DNA from: Methanobrevibacter sp.
GTDB taxonomy: Archaea > Methanobacteriota > Methanobacteria > Methanobacteriales > Methanobacteriaceae
Direction: 5' to 3'
NCBI GenBank assembly: GCA_017652345.1
Contig: JAGCBE010000347.1
Span: 1 to 64,000, forward strand
DNA length: 64,000 bases
The notes under the pieces are model-generated. The model was not told the origin of the DNA and did no database searches. It saw only the letters and a program-made list of their open reading frames with translations. Of the stretch, positions 35,501 through 45,316 are shown in pieces. Both the position numbers and the translations under genes were made by a program. Position 1 is the stretch's first letter. Each line of letters starts with the position of its first letter.

Positions 35501-36472
35501 AACAGAGTCGTCTAAACCAAACAAACTTCCATTTGGATCAAGTACTTTTACTACATAATCATCATTTGCAACTGAATCATATAACTTCTGTGCAGAATAA
35601 ATACTTATATTTTTTACAAATATATCAATAGGTTCAATCTCACTTTGCGGGAACCCTGTGACAAATCCAGATATTGACTGAACTCTTTTGAAGTTATCTT
35701 TATCTATCTCCCAATATTGATAACGAGGTGCATAATCAGTAAATTCAAATGGAGCACCGTCCATTTTAAAAGTATCTAATTGATAAGTTTGAGTATATTC
35801 AGTTCTTTCTTGAGTAACTGGATTTACATTATCAAATACTAAAACTAATCTAATTCCATAATTACCTTGTAATTTTCTATCATCTGCTAAATCGGTTTTA
35901 AACTCTGCACCAAAACGAATAAAACCATCTCCATTCCTAATAGCATGAGTAATTTCTGCAATACTGATTAAACTTATTTTATTATTTGGATTATATCCAA
36001 CATCACTATATTCATAATAAGTGACCTCTCTACCTCTAGTCATATCCCAATGACTAGACATGTTAAGACCATCCTCATCTATTGTATTATTAATAAAATT
36101 TGGTCCAGTTACAGCATATTGTTGATCGCCTTCTAAATTTGTTAAATAAGTTTTTTGACTACTATCATTAGTAGCCAAATCTTGAATAAACAAACGATTG
36201 TTTAAATCGTTTCCAGGCACTGTTACATATACTAATGAACCATCATTATATTGAGCAGTTTTATTTATAGCATATGCAGTATAATATCCATTTTGATACT
36301 GGATTTTATACTGACCTAAAACTGCATCCGAACAATATTGTATTTTCGCTAAGATTGTTCTATCATACTTACCTTCTGAAGCAACTTTTTCAGCACTTTT
36401 ATTAATTAAATTAGTAAGTGTCTGTTTAACTTGTTCAGGGGACATTCCTTGCGAATTATCAATATGCATCAT
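29597..36472 (-). CDS. giant tail fibre / baseplate structural protein
   Basis: A 2291-residue beta-rich protein, among the largest in the window. The N-terminal 1300 residues contain many carbohydrate-binding-like or Ig-like segments rich in Tyr, Asn and Trp. A helical insertion occupies about residues 1560-1860. The C-terminal third has repeated phrases of the type TGYIGPDN, SGQIGNA and GGRIGDW, typical of trimeric beta-helical fibres, and then a repetitive strand region (GASFAKDVHFTKGATF). It ends with a small domain. It most likely forms the tail-tip fibre that binds the host surface. Start: ATG 36472 behind GGAGGT. Confidence 0.7.
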   Translation of the reverse strand: MMHIDNSQGMSPEQVKQTLTNLINKSAEKVASEGKYDRTILAKIQYCSDAVLGQYKIQYQNGYYTAYAINKTAQYNDGSLVYVTVPGNDLNNRLFIQDLATNDSSQKTYLTNLEGDQQYAVTGPNFINNTIDEDGLNMSSHWDMTRGREVTYYEYSDVGYNPNNKISLISIAEITHAIRNGDGFIRFGAEFKTDLADDRKLQGNYGIRLVLVFDNVNPVTQERTEYTQTYQLDTFKMDGAPFEFTDYAPRYQYWEIDKDNFKRVQSISGFVTGFPQSEIEPIDIFVKNISIYSAQKLYDSVANDDYVVKVLDPNGSLFGLDDSVTSLPFEAKFTVRGNEVSDEQKNVEYYWAKKNIAVDSVGHPKYLKYFGPGWQCLNQNEISRVSADDPSVEELKDFIVDSDEFPIGYKGIVKWISSKNISLPRTLCKGRQTIIKCCVVYENNQYYSREYIVTNINGYYILLNSSNGTEFYNGNGYTTLTAGVFKTEVVGAGDAATYKPTPSPYSINSKISYKWEVVNNGVSTLLPATASSDLYESQPDWSTTKQGEIYRNLEDTVEVDESTVNSYLQQLSVDTGIEKILLSCCLERYNYYNDKANDPELTDVTKKNRAINRRNAIISNWQNYLDSRYNEDFSNDMGLYILGPSNVTAEYTTLTEEDLKKLYDSGIDPLDTIVDAVEINSIEHLFNESTPYQPYQQNTLYNFQISKIAQQAVFKITALLTEDGFTEALETKEIAINNTEGSGLKYNLEIVNGDQTYMYDAGGKAPKITIRPLSYRLYDKGGALVFDSAGEDSELVVTKTKPQWNFYRTSTLLTTKYSTDLSMQYRIDTDFSDKAILSNAAIFYYDIASDFNVDYKERSNIELSITYLDETYTASTHFTFAKQGDLGTNGTNMALEIEDPIYEQYRSDILTNYMYSRFKQMSGAEITSQPDERHLKNTYMYATKVFTNMDGLVTEVTNFDEGDFCNLRFAHGVEEDPDLPPTNPMHFKVHGTTATTIYGYWYENGTHTLVDASSKWYASGGEHKDVQDQTKYGRSRIYDRASFQLSSSAGSSVNLTLIPPTGVSESEYVYYKPFDIIYRENQKDYEWTANNVVQCTAKRVLNGQIDPDTQTPIKRTNYGYYQIPFFYYAYYKNRNGRFVNETPENLDPARHFVITGGYDEVVYGADGFNPQYNGLQPFTLHLFDAEGNDISDTVFSNNRATVTWNTSYGFREEPVVTAAPAYNTYGRDVNLYNKYCTYNNKTYKCIKDHTPNEYVAIRDPKYNTIIKEYNKNTTPGNYDFITPYWEEVATGDLNGQTRKLTPPPSYEACAVDSLFNSWISVKVVYNTGSEKIEAAALIPINVLCNVYGSDEINAWDGKKTLVDDGYIISSKASAGIKNDDNTFTGITLGRKMITNGTTDDDEVGLFGYGKYYDGASGRSGYGQTLFLDAKTGLAAFGPRGSTQIILNPKVPAPNSRDETWSRLAGWYFSPNYLYKPLWADDNYISSSGDDFMDRNNSSYFNTNPPDADGVKIPGSVGLYVPGSERSGGLTADTVFMWASAANISSTSFDDHGGLTALKKLISSIKSLMIREDFPLAYPLTAVSKQIKPSILTYSTLRNYTQLRQVYSNDNDIITLLNSYFATWSNMITAIQQDGRDEGLYDDVRTAAYNISVDFANESFPTVVRDGVSVTPVNVDGITIENIVDILMWYVNSPEPSVTEQSEIISTLAGHIDIYLDAYAAFARKVYTVLTTEANTLETIVQQLVTMINTKGVRVKLLQTWNTSHPYVGDYDEDGVTINNVAQLQDYYIRPAVGATEDQQGYITSLNEKLVNYINLHTEYEQWRAQYLNDGQAISYLDDNSKKRKANFYLTYGGELHCNKVDVSGKIAAKTGYIGPDNAHSLQISTYHYDKQTGKTQFYLLYNDKFRVKGSDADTVPSVYIDGTIMARSGQIGNAAETADGSDRHTVFMEYNWYPRKLPDNDSKWSDETQSGSSYRSPEWDTTQGKIVKYALWHPYFSIIDSPGGAKNYKADGTTVDFTYSAGDTAFIGRVYAQGGRIGDWIADQTHNMLRDPYATIKFHPVTSSVLRSGYLNCGKTIIYGDGSINGACTTPASSVGTLPSNPVWWITADGEAHFTNPNSDIRGKTIRVGGATITEQVWDLPVGAKVKWGNAELGIGESGFSFNEGASFAKDVHFTKGATFGEEISINGGDTFLGSRLHFAMSDIQVGPGSAVLPATEMRGNFNCNSYNITNASSIYCNNIYVGNKDIYSYIREVVSGYLGGGNVVTDVTYSTRQISGETVVTGISVTKTQL

Positions 36473-36554
36473 TAACAGAACCTCCTTTTCTCTCTCTTTT
36501 TTGCTTATAAAATATATAAGAATTATTTAAATAAAATTAATTATTTTTGCCCAA

Positions 36555-36595
36555 AAAGAAATGCGGAAGTTGCTTTGTTTTAAGCAACTCCCGCA
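36555..36595 (-). terminator. terminator after the tape measure gene
   Basis: On the minus strand a 14-position stem (36595-36582 with 36575-36562, one G-U pair) is followed by TTTCTTTTT. It separates the tape measure from the fibre gene and should reduce fibre expression. Confidence 0.8.
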
Positions 36596-36600
36596 AAGTT

Positions 36601-39600
36601 TTAATAACTACTATTAGCATGTGGAGCAGATGAATATGCTTGTTGAGCACCATAATTTTCAAGTTCTCTAAGAGCTTGGTAAATTGCATCTGCACTTCTA
36701 ACCCCACTAAAGTCTGCATTAACTGTCATGTTACGATAATTTGAAATATCTGAATTATTATTATTAACTGATGAAGCTATTGCACTTAACATACTCGAAC
36801 CAATTTGAGCAAATGCACTAGCTTGCATAGCAGCCATGTTCGCAATAGAATCAGCAACTCCACTAAAGTTTGGTGAAGCTTGCGCACTAACTATATCTCT
36901 AACAGCTTTAACTGCATTTAATATATTAGTTGTATCTGATTCATTAAGAACAAGTTCTTTTTGGTGTAAGATTGCAAGACGTCCATTATCAGAACCATTA
37001 TTCCATTCGCCTGTATAACCACCTGTAGCGTATCCACTTATAACTTCATATCCAGATAAACCATATTTTCTTAACCATTCTTCATCAATAAGTTCAGCAG
37101 CCTTTTTTGCACTTTCAGCTCTAATATATTGACCATATTGTTGACCGTTTGCTGATACATAATAAGACTCATAATCATTTTTATCTCTTGTATATGATCC
37201 AACACTATAGACTTTAGCTTGTTTATTATTTGTTGATGATCCATAAGGTCCTGAGCCACCATCTCCATTAACTCTTGAATTAGCGACTGTTTTTAAATTA
37301 TCCATCACATTAGCCGCCCTTTGAGCAGCTGCTATTGCACTTTGAACCTGTTGTGATGTTTCAATAGCTGTTCTTGCAAGAGTTTCAAGAGCATCATTTG
37401 CTTCTCTTATAGCGTTGACTGCCGCATCTTTTAAACTGTTGTAAGCGTCAATAGCAACCATTAATTCATCAGCAAGTTGATTCATTAAATCATTGGTTTC
37501 TTCAAGAGAAACATTTAATACATCATTACTATCTTGCATATCCTCAAGAGCTTCTGTAGTTGGGTCAATACCATTATTAACTAAATCTTCATAATTAATA
37601 CCAGCAGTAGTTAAAATCTCTTCAGTATGATTTCCAAATTGTCTTTGAACTTCTTCTAAGTTATTAACTGCGGAAATGGTTGCTCCAATAAAACTGTCTT
37701 GACCACCATTATCCCATCTGTCAATCATGTTCTGAATAGTCGTATCCCACATAGGAAGAATTTGATTATCATTAACATCTGCAAAGAATTCTGCTGTACC
37801 AAAGTAGAAATCTCTTTTAGCTTTCTCTCCTTCTTCCATGAGCTCCTTCTCGTATTCAATCAAGAACTCATATCTAGCTTTTGCATTGTTATAAGCTTCT
37901 TCGTTATGTGCGGCAAGTGCTTCTGCCATTTCGTTTTCTGCTTCAAGTAATCTTTTACGAATATCAATTACTTCGTTAGTAGTTTCTTCGTTTCTCTTTT
38001 TAACAAGTTCATACCATTCACGTTTTGCTGTAAGCATTTTATCTTCAGCGTCTTCAACATTACCTTCATCAGCAACATATTGATAAGTATAATTACCTTG
38101 ACTATCTCTACGAAGTCTTAGATTACTCTTATTTTGTTGAGCCTCTTCTAAAGCGAGTTCTTGTCGTTTGAGTTCAAGTCTTGCTTTAACTTCATCTATA
38201 TCATATTGAGTTAATTTGTTCTTTTCATTAAGCTTTCTTAATTCTTCATCTTGCCATTTTAAGAACTCTTGTTGTTTTGCACCTCGCGCATCCATGGCAT
38301 TAAGAACATCATCAAACTCATTTTGAAGTCCTTCCATCTCAATAGCACGTTCAACATTATCTAAATAATAATCTTGTTCTTCAACAACTAAATCCCATTG
38401 TTTCTTTAAATCTTCAAGACCCATGTTCTTAGATAATGCTTTATCAAGAGAGTCGGTTATTTCAGCAACTTGATTCTTTCTCCATTCTTCAAGTTTCTTT
38501 AAAGCATCTTCAACTGTTTTATCTAAATCACTAACTGCTTTTCGATAGTTTTCAGAAGCTGTTTCAAGAGCATCAGAGTACATTTTATACATTTCACTAC
38601 CTTCTTGTTCGGTAGCCATCATTTGCTCATAATACTTCATACGCTCTTGCCAATATTCAGTGCTCATTCTTTGAGTTTGAATTAACTGAAGATTATTTTT
38701 ATATTGCTGTTCAAATTGTTTATTTAAAGCATCAAAAGCTTTATCACCTGAAACCATTTGAATTAACTCAAGGTCATGTTCAATATGATCTCCAATAGCC
38801 TCCCATCCCTCAACTTGATCATCAATTAAGTCTTGTGCGTGATCAAGAGCTTCAAGATAAGTATCAGCCATTTCATCAATTTCTTCTTTTGCGGTGCGGA
38901 CGGCGTCCATGAGTTGATCACGGTAGTTCTCTAAATTTTCTTTAGAAAGGGCGCTATCGTCTTGGAATAAACTTCCTTCTCCTCCACGTGCGGCTGCCGC
39001 AATCTGCGCTCTAACTTCCGCAGTAACCTCATTTAAATGATCTGTTAACTCAGCAACCTGACTATCTCTAGTCTTTCCAACTGTACCAATTAGAGTATTT
39101 AATTTTCCAACACTCTGAGCTATTCTACCAGCAAAATCTTCATCTTCTATATCTTTAACTACTTCATACCAAAAATCGTTCCATTCCTGTTCTGCTTCAT
39201 CCAATTCAAGATGCACATCTATATCAGCGTTAAAATGATTAACTTCATTTTCAATTAATTCATAATGAGTATCAAGTAATTCATCAAGAACACTGTTGTA
39301 GTCATTATAGCCACTTTCATACTTATCAATAGCATCTTCAATTTCATCAATAGAATCTTTTTTAGCTTCAAGAGTTTCTTTAAAACTCTCTTGGTCATCT
39401 GCTGACATTGCATTATATTTATCAACCATGGCATTATATTCACCGTAAAGTTGATTAATTTTATCTTCTGCATTAGTCATAACAGAACCGTCTTCAGAGA
39501 AATTAATACCTTGACTTTCTAATGCACCACGTCTTGCGCCTAGATCACGTTCATAAGTATCTTTTTTCTTTTCAAGCATATCAAGCTGTTGTTTTAACAG

Positions 39601-42600
39601 TTTGTTTTCTTGTTCTAAAGCTTTCTTTGCAGTGAGTCCCCAGCTATGGTCGTCAAATTCTTGAATACGTCCTAAAGTAGACTCTATATCATCAAGTTCT
39701 TCGTTTATTGCTCGATAAAGGTCTGTTTCATGTTCAAGATAATCCTCATGGTCAGCTTCTTTTTCAGAACCTGAACTGCCTGAATCGTCACCCGTTTTCT
39801 TTCCAACATTTGAATTTTTAGTTGCTGAACTTCCTAATCGAGCGGCGGCTTCCACTGCCATAGCCTCGTTAGCCGCTATCTCTTTATCTATAGCATCTAT
39901 TTGCTGTTGAGCGTAAGACGCTATTTCAGCAAAATATTCTTCATCAGTCTTATCAGCATTGCTTGAGCTTTTATATCCACTTGTTGAAGTATCAATGCTT
40001 GTTTTCTTTCCAGTTTGACCTTGCCAATTAGTTCTTAAATTTTTACTTTGAACAGCTTTACCTTTACCAGTTTTATTAGCTTCAACAACTTGCCTAGCAT
40101 TTTCAATGGCTGTTTTTGCTGCCTCAAAAGAAGCGTTAGCCATATTCGTATATGCACCTTCCCAGTTATTAGATACTGCTTCAGCATTTGTTTTACTATC
40201 TTCGGCAACATCATAAGCGTTTTCAGTTGCATTTTCTGCAGTTATATCATTATTAATTGACTCTATCTTATTTAACTCTGCATCAATATCAGTTTTTGCT
40301 TTTGCTGCATCAATTTCACCTTTACTTGCTTTTTGAGCTGTCTCAAGCATAGTCTGATAATGATTTTTCTTTAATTGAAGAGTTTTATTAGCATTTTCTG
40401 CCTCTGTGACAAATTGTTCAGTAGAAGCAATTTCAGCTTCACTTGCTGCATTCATCGCTGAACGAGCAATTTCTTCGTTAAGCTGAATAGTTCCATCACC
40501 TAAATCAGTGTACCCTTCTAATATACCAGGAAAAGCTTCTGCTACTTCTGTAATGTTTTCAGCTGAAACAATAAAATCTTCTCCGATTTTATCAGCCATA
40601 CTGTCAACATTTTCCATGCTTTTGACAATGTCATCAAATCCATCTTCTACATCAGCACCTATTTCAATGTTAATAGCATAATCAGCTTCCATTAAATCTT
40701 CAACTGTTTCTGTAAATAGCTTTGTATCAGGAACCAGTTCTATTGTTTCTGTCTCAACTTCTAACTGACCACGTTCATTATATTTACCAGTAGTCCCTTT
40801 GTAAACTTCTTCAGTACCTTTTTCTTCTCTCTCAAGCTGTCTATTTAATTTTTCAAGTTTTTCTGAATAAGAGTCTACTTTCTTTGCAAAATCTAAATCA
40901 TTATAAGCATCTTTTAATGCATAAACAGCATTTGTCCATTTTTCAGTACCTATAATTGCCTCATTGTTAAAAATATCTGCTTGTTCTTGTAATTCTGGAT
41001 AATAAGTTAATAAATCTTCTAAAGAATTCTTTATCTGAACATATGCAGATTTTTCAGAAGTATCTACATCCCCATTTAAAGCTTCTTGCAGTAAAGATTG
41101 TAAATTATCTTCATTTTCACCAGCTTTTTCTTTAAAAGCTTCAAATCCATTTCGAATAGATTCATCAAGTTTTTCTCCAACAAGCCTACCTATTTCTTCA
41201 GTAGACATGTTGCCAATAATCATGTCTTCCCATTCTTCTGGGGTAAATAAATGAATTCCTTCTGTTAAATTATTATCTTGTAAATATTTAAAAACTTCAT
41301 CTGCTTCAGCTTTAAAATTACTTGTATTAAAATCTCCTTGAAATTTAGATGCAAAAGCACTTGTTATAGAATCATAGTCAGTTTGTAGACTAATCATTTG
41401 AGTTGCTACTTCTGAATCTAATCCTGATAAATATTTTACCCATGCATCGTTTGCTTCTTGTAAAGTATATCCTTCGTTTTTAATTAAATTTTCTGTAAAT
41501 TGCTCGTATGCAGCTTGTCCTTCTTCTAAAGTTTCTGCATAATCTATGCCTGAATCTGCTCCATACTTTTTTTCAGTTTCAGTTCTTGCTGTAGCTAAAT
41601 CAGCTGCTAATTCAGCATATGCTCCACTCGATCTTATTTCAGCAGCTTGTTTTGTAATACTTTCATCTAATTTAACACCCGCTTGGGTTGCTTTGTCAAC
41701 AGCATCAACAAAATCTACAATTGATTGTGGATTATTAACATCTAATCTTAAGTTACCAGCATCATCAACAATATTGTCAAGTCTAGTTTCAGTGTCTTGT
41801 AAATAATTATCTAATCTATCTAAAGACTCATAGTAGTCTTTATTAAAAATGGTATAACCTGTTGTGGCTGCTGCTCCTAAAGCAGGATTGATTCCTGAAA
41901 GCCCAGAAACAATTCCCTTGGTTAAAGTACGAAAGCCTTCATTAGAAAAAGTTTGTGTTGAAGTATCATACTTACCAACGCCTTTATCAGCAGTTATTAA
42001 AGCATTTTCAGCTCTTAATCTTGCACTTTCTTCAGCTTCTTTAGCTGTTTGTTCAGCTAATAAACTCCTATATTTAGAAAGGCTTCTAGTAGCTTCTTCC
42101 CAATTATTACTTACATTTAAAGCTGCTCGCCCTTCAGCATCTAAATTAGCTAATAACTCTGCTTTTTGTTCATTAAACTCTTGTTGAGAAACTGTTCCTT
42201 CTCTATATTTATCTACTAAATCTTGAAGAGAATTCGCTGTATCTTCATAAGCTTTTCTTTCTTCTTGTTTAGTTTTAATAGTTTCAATAGATGCATCATT
42301 TGATTTTTCTATTGCTTCAACTTCATCTTTATGCGCTTTTACAGACACGATTAAAGCAGAGGTAAGTGCAGTAACAGCCACTGCCGCAAGAATAAAAAGA
42401 GGATTTGTTAAAAGTAAAACAGCTTTTTCTTTAAGCATTATTGCTATTTCTTTAAGCTTTACAATAATTAACTGTTCTGTTGTAACTATTTCACCTTTTT
42501 TAACCCCTATTAAAGCTGCTCCTGACGCAGTTGCTTTACCATTAGCACCAATTAAATCTTGTTCCGCTGCAGCGTTTAATAAAGTAGGACCTATTAATCC

Positions 42601-45201
42601 AACTAATCCGTCTTTTAAATTTGATACAACAGTCAAAAACATAGGTACGCTAATAGCAAGAGAAGTCATTGCTTGAGAAAATTTTTCAGTGGTTGTTAAA
42701 TTTTCATCTGTTATAACATCTCCTATATTAGATATTGACTGTATTGTGAAAATTAAAGAAGATAATCCTCCAATTATTTTTGAAATACTTTGAGTACGTT
42801 TTTCTAAAGCTAAATCATTTCTATTTAAACTATTATATAGCCTTTCTAATTCTTCTGCGGCTTGAGCCTCTGTAAGACCAGCTTCTTTTAATAATTTAAT
42901 ATATTCTTGATATTTTACATTAGTTTTATCTAATTGTCCATTAATAGTGGTTAAAGATTGTAACATACTCTTATTAAATGTTACAGTATATCCTTGACTA
43001 GTTTGATTTTTTATTTTTTCAAAACGCTCTTCAATTCGTCGTAATGCTTGCTCTGCTTTGTCTGCAACACTTTCATCAATTAAGCCTTTATTAGCTTGAA
43101 TTCTTAATTCAGCAACACTATCACGAGCATTTTGTAAACTTTTTTCAAAATTTGAAAAATTAATTTTTCCAAGTTTATCAGTATCTCCTTGAGCAGCTTT
43201 TATAGTTGTATTTAACCTTTGAGCTTCTTTTGTAAGCTTTGAAAAATTATTTTGAGCCTCTATAGCTGTTGCAGATTGAGATTCTAAAAATTTAGTAACT
43301 GTTAAATTTGCGGCACTACCATTACTTAATATATCAGATGCGTTTACGCTTTTTTGTAAAGTTGAGGCACTTTTTAATTGACCAATATATGATTGTAATG
43401 ATTGTTTAGTTTGATCAATAGTTTCACGTTTAGTTTCCCAGTCTCCAATTTCCCTTATAGTATTCTGACTTGCATTTATTTGCTCTTCTGACATAATACT
43501 CCAATATTGACTCATTTCCTTTTGAGTATTTGCCATAATCTCTGCAGCTTTACCACTAATAACACCATTTTCTTGTTGAACTTGAATATTTCTTAATACA
43601 CCTTGTAATACTTCTGCATTTGCTTTTGCATTTTGCATATTCTTTATCATAGGCGTAAAAATAGAGGAAACCTGTTTACTAAATTTTGTAGTAATTAAAG
43701 CTATTAAACCAGTAATTAAAGTTTTACCTCCACCAATAGCATCTATAACATCTGTAATCTTATCAAGTATTTTTGTTAAACCATCAAGAACTGTATTAAT
43801 AGTATCAGCATCTAAAATAGAATCATATAAATCTTCCCATTCAGTCTTTAACTCTTGGATGTGGGCGGCAGTTGATTCCATATAAATATCTTGCTGCCGT
43901 TGTAAAGTACCCGTTGCATTTTGAGAAGTTTCAACTGCAGAAGTGTACATGTCCCAATTATTGAAAAGAGCAAGTAAATTATTATACTGTCTTTTACCAG
44001 CCATAGCTTGAGCTATTGCGTTTTGTTGAGCATTAGTCCATGTATCCCATTTACTAGCGACTTCTTCAATAACCTCGCCAAGATCACGCATATTACCTTG
44101 TGCATCCATAATATGCACACCAACTTCATCAAGAGTAGAAGATACATCTCCAAGTTTAACACCGTCTTCGTCTTCACCACTAATTTTTAAATCTTCTATA
44201 CGAGCAAAAATTGTTTTAAGTGCAGTACCCGCTGTCTCAGGGGCTTGACGCGTCACAGATATAATAGTTGATAACATACCGTTTAATTGATCAACATCTA
44301 CACCCATAGCATTTGCAGCAGATGCTACTTTTGACATACCTGTTGATAATTCTTCTAGGTCAGATGCTGTACTTGCAGCAACTGCAGCAAGTTTATCAAC
44401 ATATAATTCAGTTTCTTCAGCTGTTACTTTATAACCATTCCAAACAGCAGTTAACTCTTCTGAAACTTCACGTCCTGTTTGTCCGGTAACGTTAGCAGCT
44501 TTAAGAGTGGTCTCCGCACGAGCCTGAGATTCTTCATCTGACAAACCCTGTTGATAATAAATCAGAGCAGCTTCAGTATAAGCTGTCGTTGATTGACCTA
44601 ATGATTTAGCAGCCTTATTAGCCTTTACTGCAAAATTATCCATTTCATCAGCAGACTTTTCTGTTACTATACGAATATCATTTAAAGATGTATCTAAGTG
44701 TTGAACATACCCATAAGCTTGCTGAACAGCTCCTGTAAAATTATTCATAACACTTGAAGCAACACCCCATTTTATAGTATTAATAAAAGTGGTGCCCATT
44801 TTATCTAAAAAACTAGAAGTTTCTTTTAATGCTACATTTGTTGTCAAAGCAGCTTTAGAAATCTTTAAAAATGCTTGCTGTCCTTGAGGTCCAATAGCAT
44901 TAAATCTATTTTGAATTTCTGTTAAATTTAATTTTTGTAATGAAGATTGTAATTTTTGTAAATTTACTACTCCTGTGGTTGTATCAAAAGATTTATCTAA
45001 TGCTGGTTTTATTTCTTCTATTGCAATTCGAACTTTTTGCATAGCCGAAATTGCTTCATTCATATTAAGTTTTGGATTCATACTTTGAATTTGAGTCGAA
45101 GATAATTTTGAAATTTCATTTAATTGGTTTTTTAAACTCTGTAAACCGCTCGAATCAGTTTTAAAACCGATAGTATAATCTATTCTACCACCGTTAGCCA
45201 T
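36601..45201 (-). CDS. tail tape measure protein
   Basis: A 2866-residue protein that sets tail length. The first 450 residues form a TP901-1-type tape measure domain (KANKAAKSLGQSTTAYTEA, then QQGLSDEES and an alternation of Ala-rich helices). A hydrophobic stretch at about residues 930-960 (LLTNPLFILAAVAVTAL) may insert into the host membrane. Most of the remainder is long coiled coil. The C-terminus has GRLAILHQKELVLN, the usual end motif. At about 1.5 angstrom per residue the tail would be roughly 0.4 micrometre long, an inference from other phages. Start behind AAGGAGG. Confidence 0.92.
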   Translation of the reverse strand: MANGGRIDYTIGFKTDSSGLQSLKNQLNEISKLSSTQIQSMNPKLNMNEAISAMQKVRIAIEEIKPALDKSFDTTTGVVNLQKLQSSLQKLNLTEIQNRFNAIGPQGQQAFLKISKAALTTNVALKETSSFLDKMGTTFINTIKWGVASSVMNNFTGAVQQAYGYVQHLDTSLNDIRIVTEKSADEMDNFAVKANKAAKSLGQSTTAYTEAALIYYQQGLSDEESQARAETTLKAANVTGQTGREVSEELTAVWNGYKVTAEETELYVDKLAAVAASTASDLEELSTGMSKVASAANAMGVDVDQLNGMLSTIISVTRQAPETAGTALKTIFARIEDLKISGEDEDGVKLGDVSSTLDEVGVHIMDAQGNMRDLGEVIEEVASKWDTWTNAQQNAIAQAMAGKRQYNNLLALFNNWDMYTSAVETSQNATGTLQRQQDIYMESTAAHIQELKTEWEDLYDSILDADTINTVLDGLTKILDKITDVIDAIGGGKTLITGLIALITTKFSKQVSSIFTPMIKNMQNAKANAEVLQGVLRNIQVQQENGVISGKAAEIMANTQKEMSQYWSIMSEEQINASQNTIREIGDWETKRETIDQTKQSLQSYIGQLKSASTLQKSVNASDILSNGSAANLTVTKFLESQSATAIEAQNNFSKLTKEAQRLNTTIKAAQGDTDKLGKINFSNFEKSLQNARDSVAELRIQANKGLIDESVADKAEQALRRIEERFEKIKNQTSQGYTVTFNKSMLQSLTTINGQLDKTNVKYQEYIKLLKEAGLTEAQAAEELERLYNSLNRNDLALEKRTQSISKIIGGLSSLIFTIQSISNIGDVITDENLTTTEKFSQAMTSLAISVPMFLTVVSNLKDGLVGLIGPTLLNAAAEQDLIGANGKATASGAALIGVKKGEIVTTEQLIIVKLKEIAIMLKEKAVLLLTNPLFILAAVAVTALTSALIVSVKAHKDEVEAIEKSNDASIETIKTKQEERKAYEDTANSLQDLVDKYREGTVSQQEFNEQKAELLANLDAEGRAALNVSNNWEEATRSLSKYRSLLAEQTAKEAEESARLRAENALITADKGVGKYDTSTQTFSNEGFRTLTKGIVSGLSGINPALGAAATTGYTIFNKDYYESLDRLDNYLQDTETRLDNIVDDAGNLRLDVNNPQSIVDFVDAVDKATQAGVKLDESITKQAAEIRSSGAYAELAADLATARTETEKKYGADSGIDYAETLEEGQAAYEQFTENLIKNEGYTLQEANDAWVKYLSGLDSEVATQMISLQTDYDSITSAFASKFQGDFNTSNFKAEADEVFKYLQDNNLTEGIHLFTPEEWEDMIIGNMSTEEIGRLVGEKLDESIRNGFEAFKEKAGENEDNLQSLLQEALNGDVDTSEKSAYVQIKNSLEDLLTYYPELQEQADIFNNEAIIGTEKWTNAVYALKDAYNDLDFAKKVDSYSEKLEKLNRQLEREEKGTEEVYKGTTGKYNERGQLEVETETIELVPDTKLFTETVEDLMEADYAINIEIGADVEDGFDDIVKSMENVDSMADKIGEDFIVSAENITEVAEAFPGILEGYTDLGDGTIQLNEEIARSAMNAASEAEIASTEQFVTEAENANKTLQLKKNHYQTMLETAQKASKGEIDAAKAKTDIDAELNKIESINNDITAENATENAYDVAEDSKTNAEAVSNNWEGAYTNMANASFEAAKTAIENARQVVEANKTGKGKAVQSKNLRTNWQGQTGKKTSIDTSTSGYKSSSNADKTDEEYFAEIASYAQQQIDAIDKEIAANEAMAVEAAARLGSSATKNSNVGKKTGDDSGSSGSEKEADHEDYLEHETDLYRAINEELDDIESTLGRIQEFDDHSWGLTAKKALEQENKLLKQQLDMLEKKKDTYERDLGARRGALESQGINFSEDGSVMTNAEDKINQLYGEYNAMVDKYNAMSADDQESFKETLEAKKDSIDEIEDAIDKYESGYNDYNSVLDELLDTHYELIENEVNHFNADIDVHLELDEAEQEWNDFWYEVVKDIEDEDFAGRIAQSVGKLNTLIGTVGKTRDSQVAELTDHLNEVTAEVRAQIAAAARGGEGSLFQDDSALSKENLENYRDQLMDAVRTAKEEIDEMADTYLEALDHAQDLIDDQVEGWEAIGDHIEHDLELIQMVSGDKAFDALNKQFEQQYKNNLQLIQTQRMSTEYWQERMKYYEQMMATEQEGSEMYKMYSDALETASENYRKAVSDLDKTVEDALKKLEEWRKNQVAEITDSLDKALSKNMGLEDLKKQWDLVVEEQDYYLDNVERAIEMEGLQNEFDDVLNAMDARGAKQQEFLKWQDEELRKLNEKNKLTQYDIDEVKARLELKRQELALEEAQQNKSNLRLRRDSQGNYTYQYVADEGNVEDAEDKMLTAKREWYELVKKRNEETTNEVIDIRKRLLEAENEMAEALAAHNEEAYNNAKARYEFLIEYEKELMEEGEKAKRDFYFGTAEFFADVNDNQILPMWDTTIQNMIDRWDNGGQDSFIGATISAVNNLEEVQRQFGNHTEEILTTAGINYEDLVNNGIDPTTEALEDMQDSNDVLNVSLEETNDLMNQLADELMVAIDAYNSLKDAAVNAIREANDALETLARTAIETSQQVQSAIAAAQRAANVMDNLKTVANSRVNGDGGSGPYGSSTNNKQAKVYSVGSYTRDKNDYESYYVSANGQQYGQYIRAESAKKAAELIDEEWLRKYGLSGYEVISGYATGGYTGEWNNGSDNGRLAILHQKELVLNESDTTNILNAVKAVRDIVSAQASPNFSGVADSIANMAAMQASAFAQIGSSMLSAIASSVNNNNSDISNYRNMTVNADFSGVRSADAIYQALRELENYGAQQAYSSAPHANSSY

Positions 45202-45244
45202 TCCTTTTTCCTCCTTATTTCAAAATCCGAATATTTTTTATCTT

Positions 45245-45290
45245 GCGCAAAATAAAAAAATGCTCTTATTACATATAGTAATAAGAGCAT
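45245..45290 (-). terminator. terminator between chaperone and tape measure
   Basis: A perfect 13-bp stem on the minus strand (45290-45278 with 45272-45260, loop of five) is followed by TTTTTTTATTTT. It lies between the tail chaperone stop and the tape measure start, so it should lower tape measure transcript relative to chaperone. Confidence 0.9.
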
Positions 45291-45316
45291 CTAATTTAAA
45301 TTATAATGTCCTGAAT

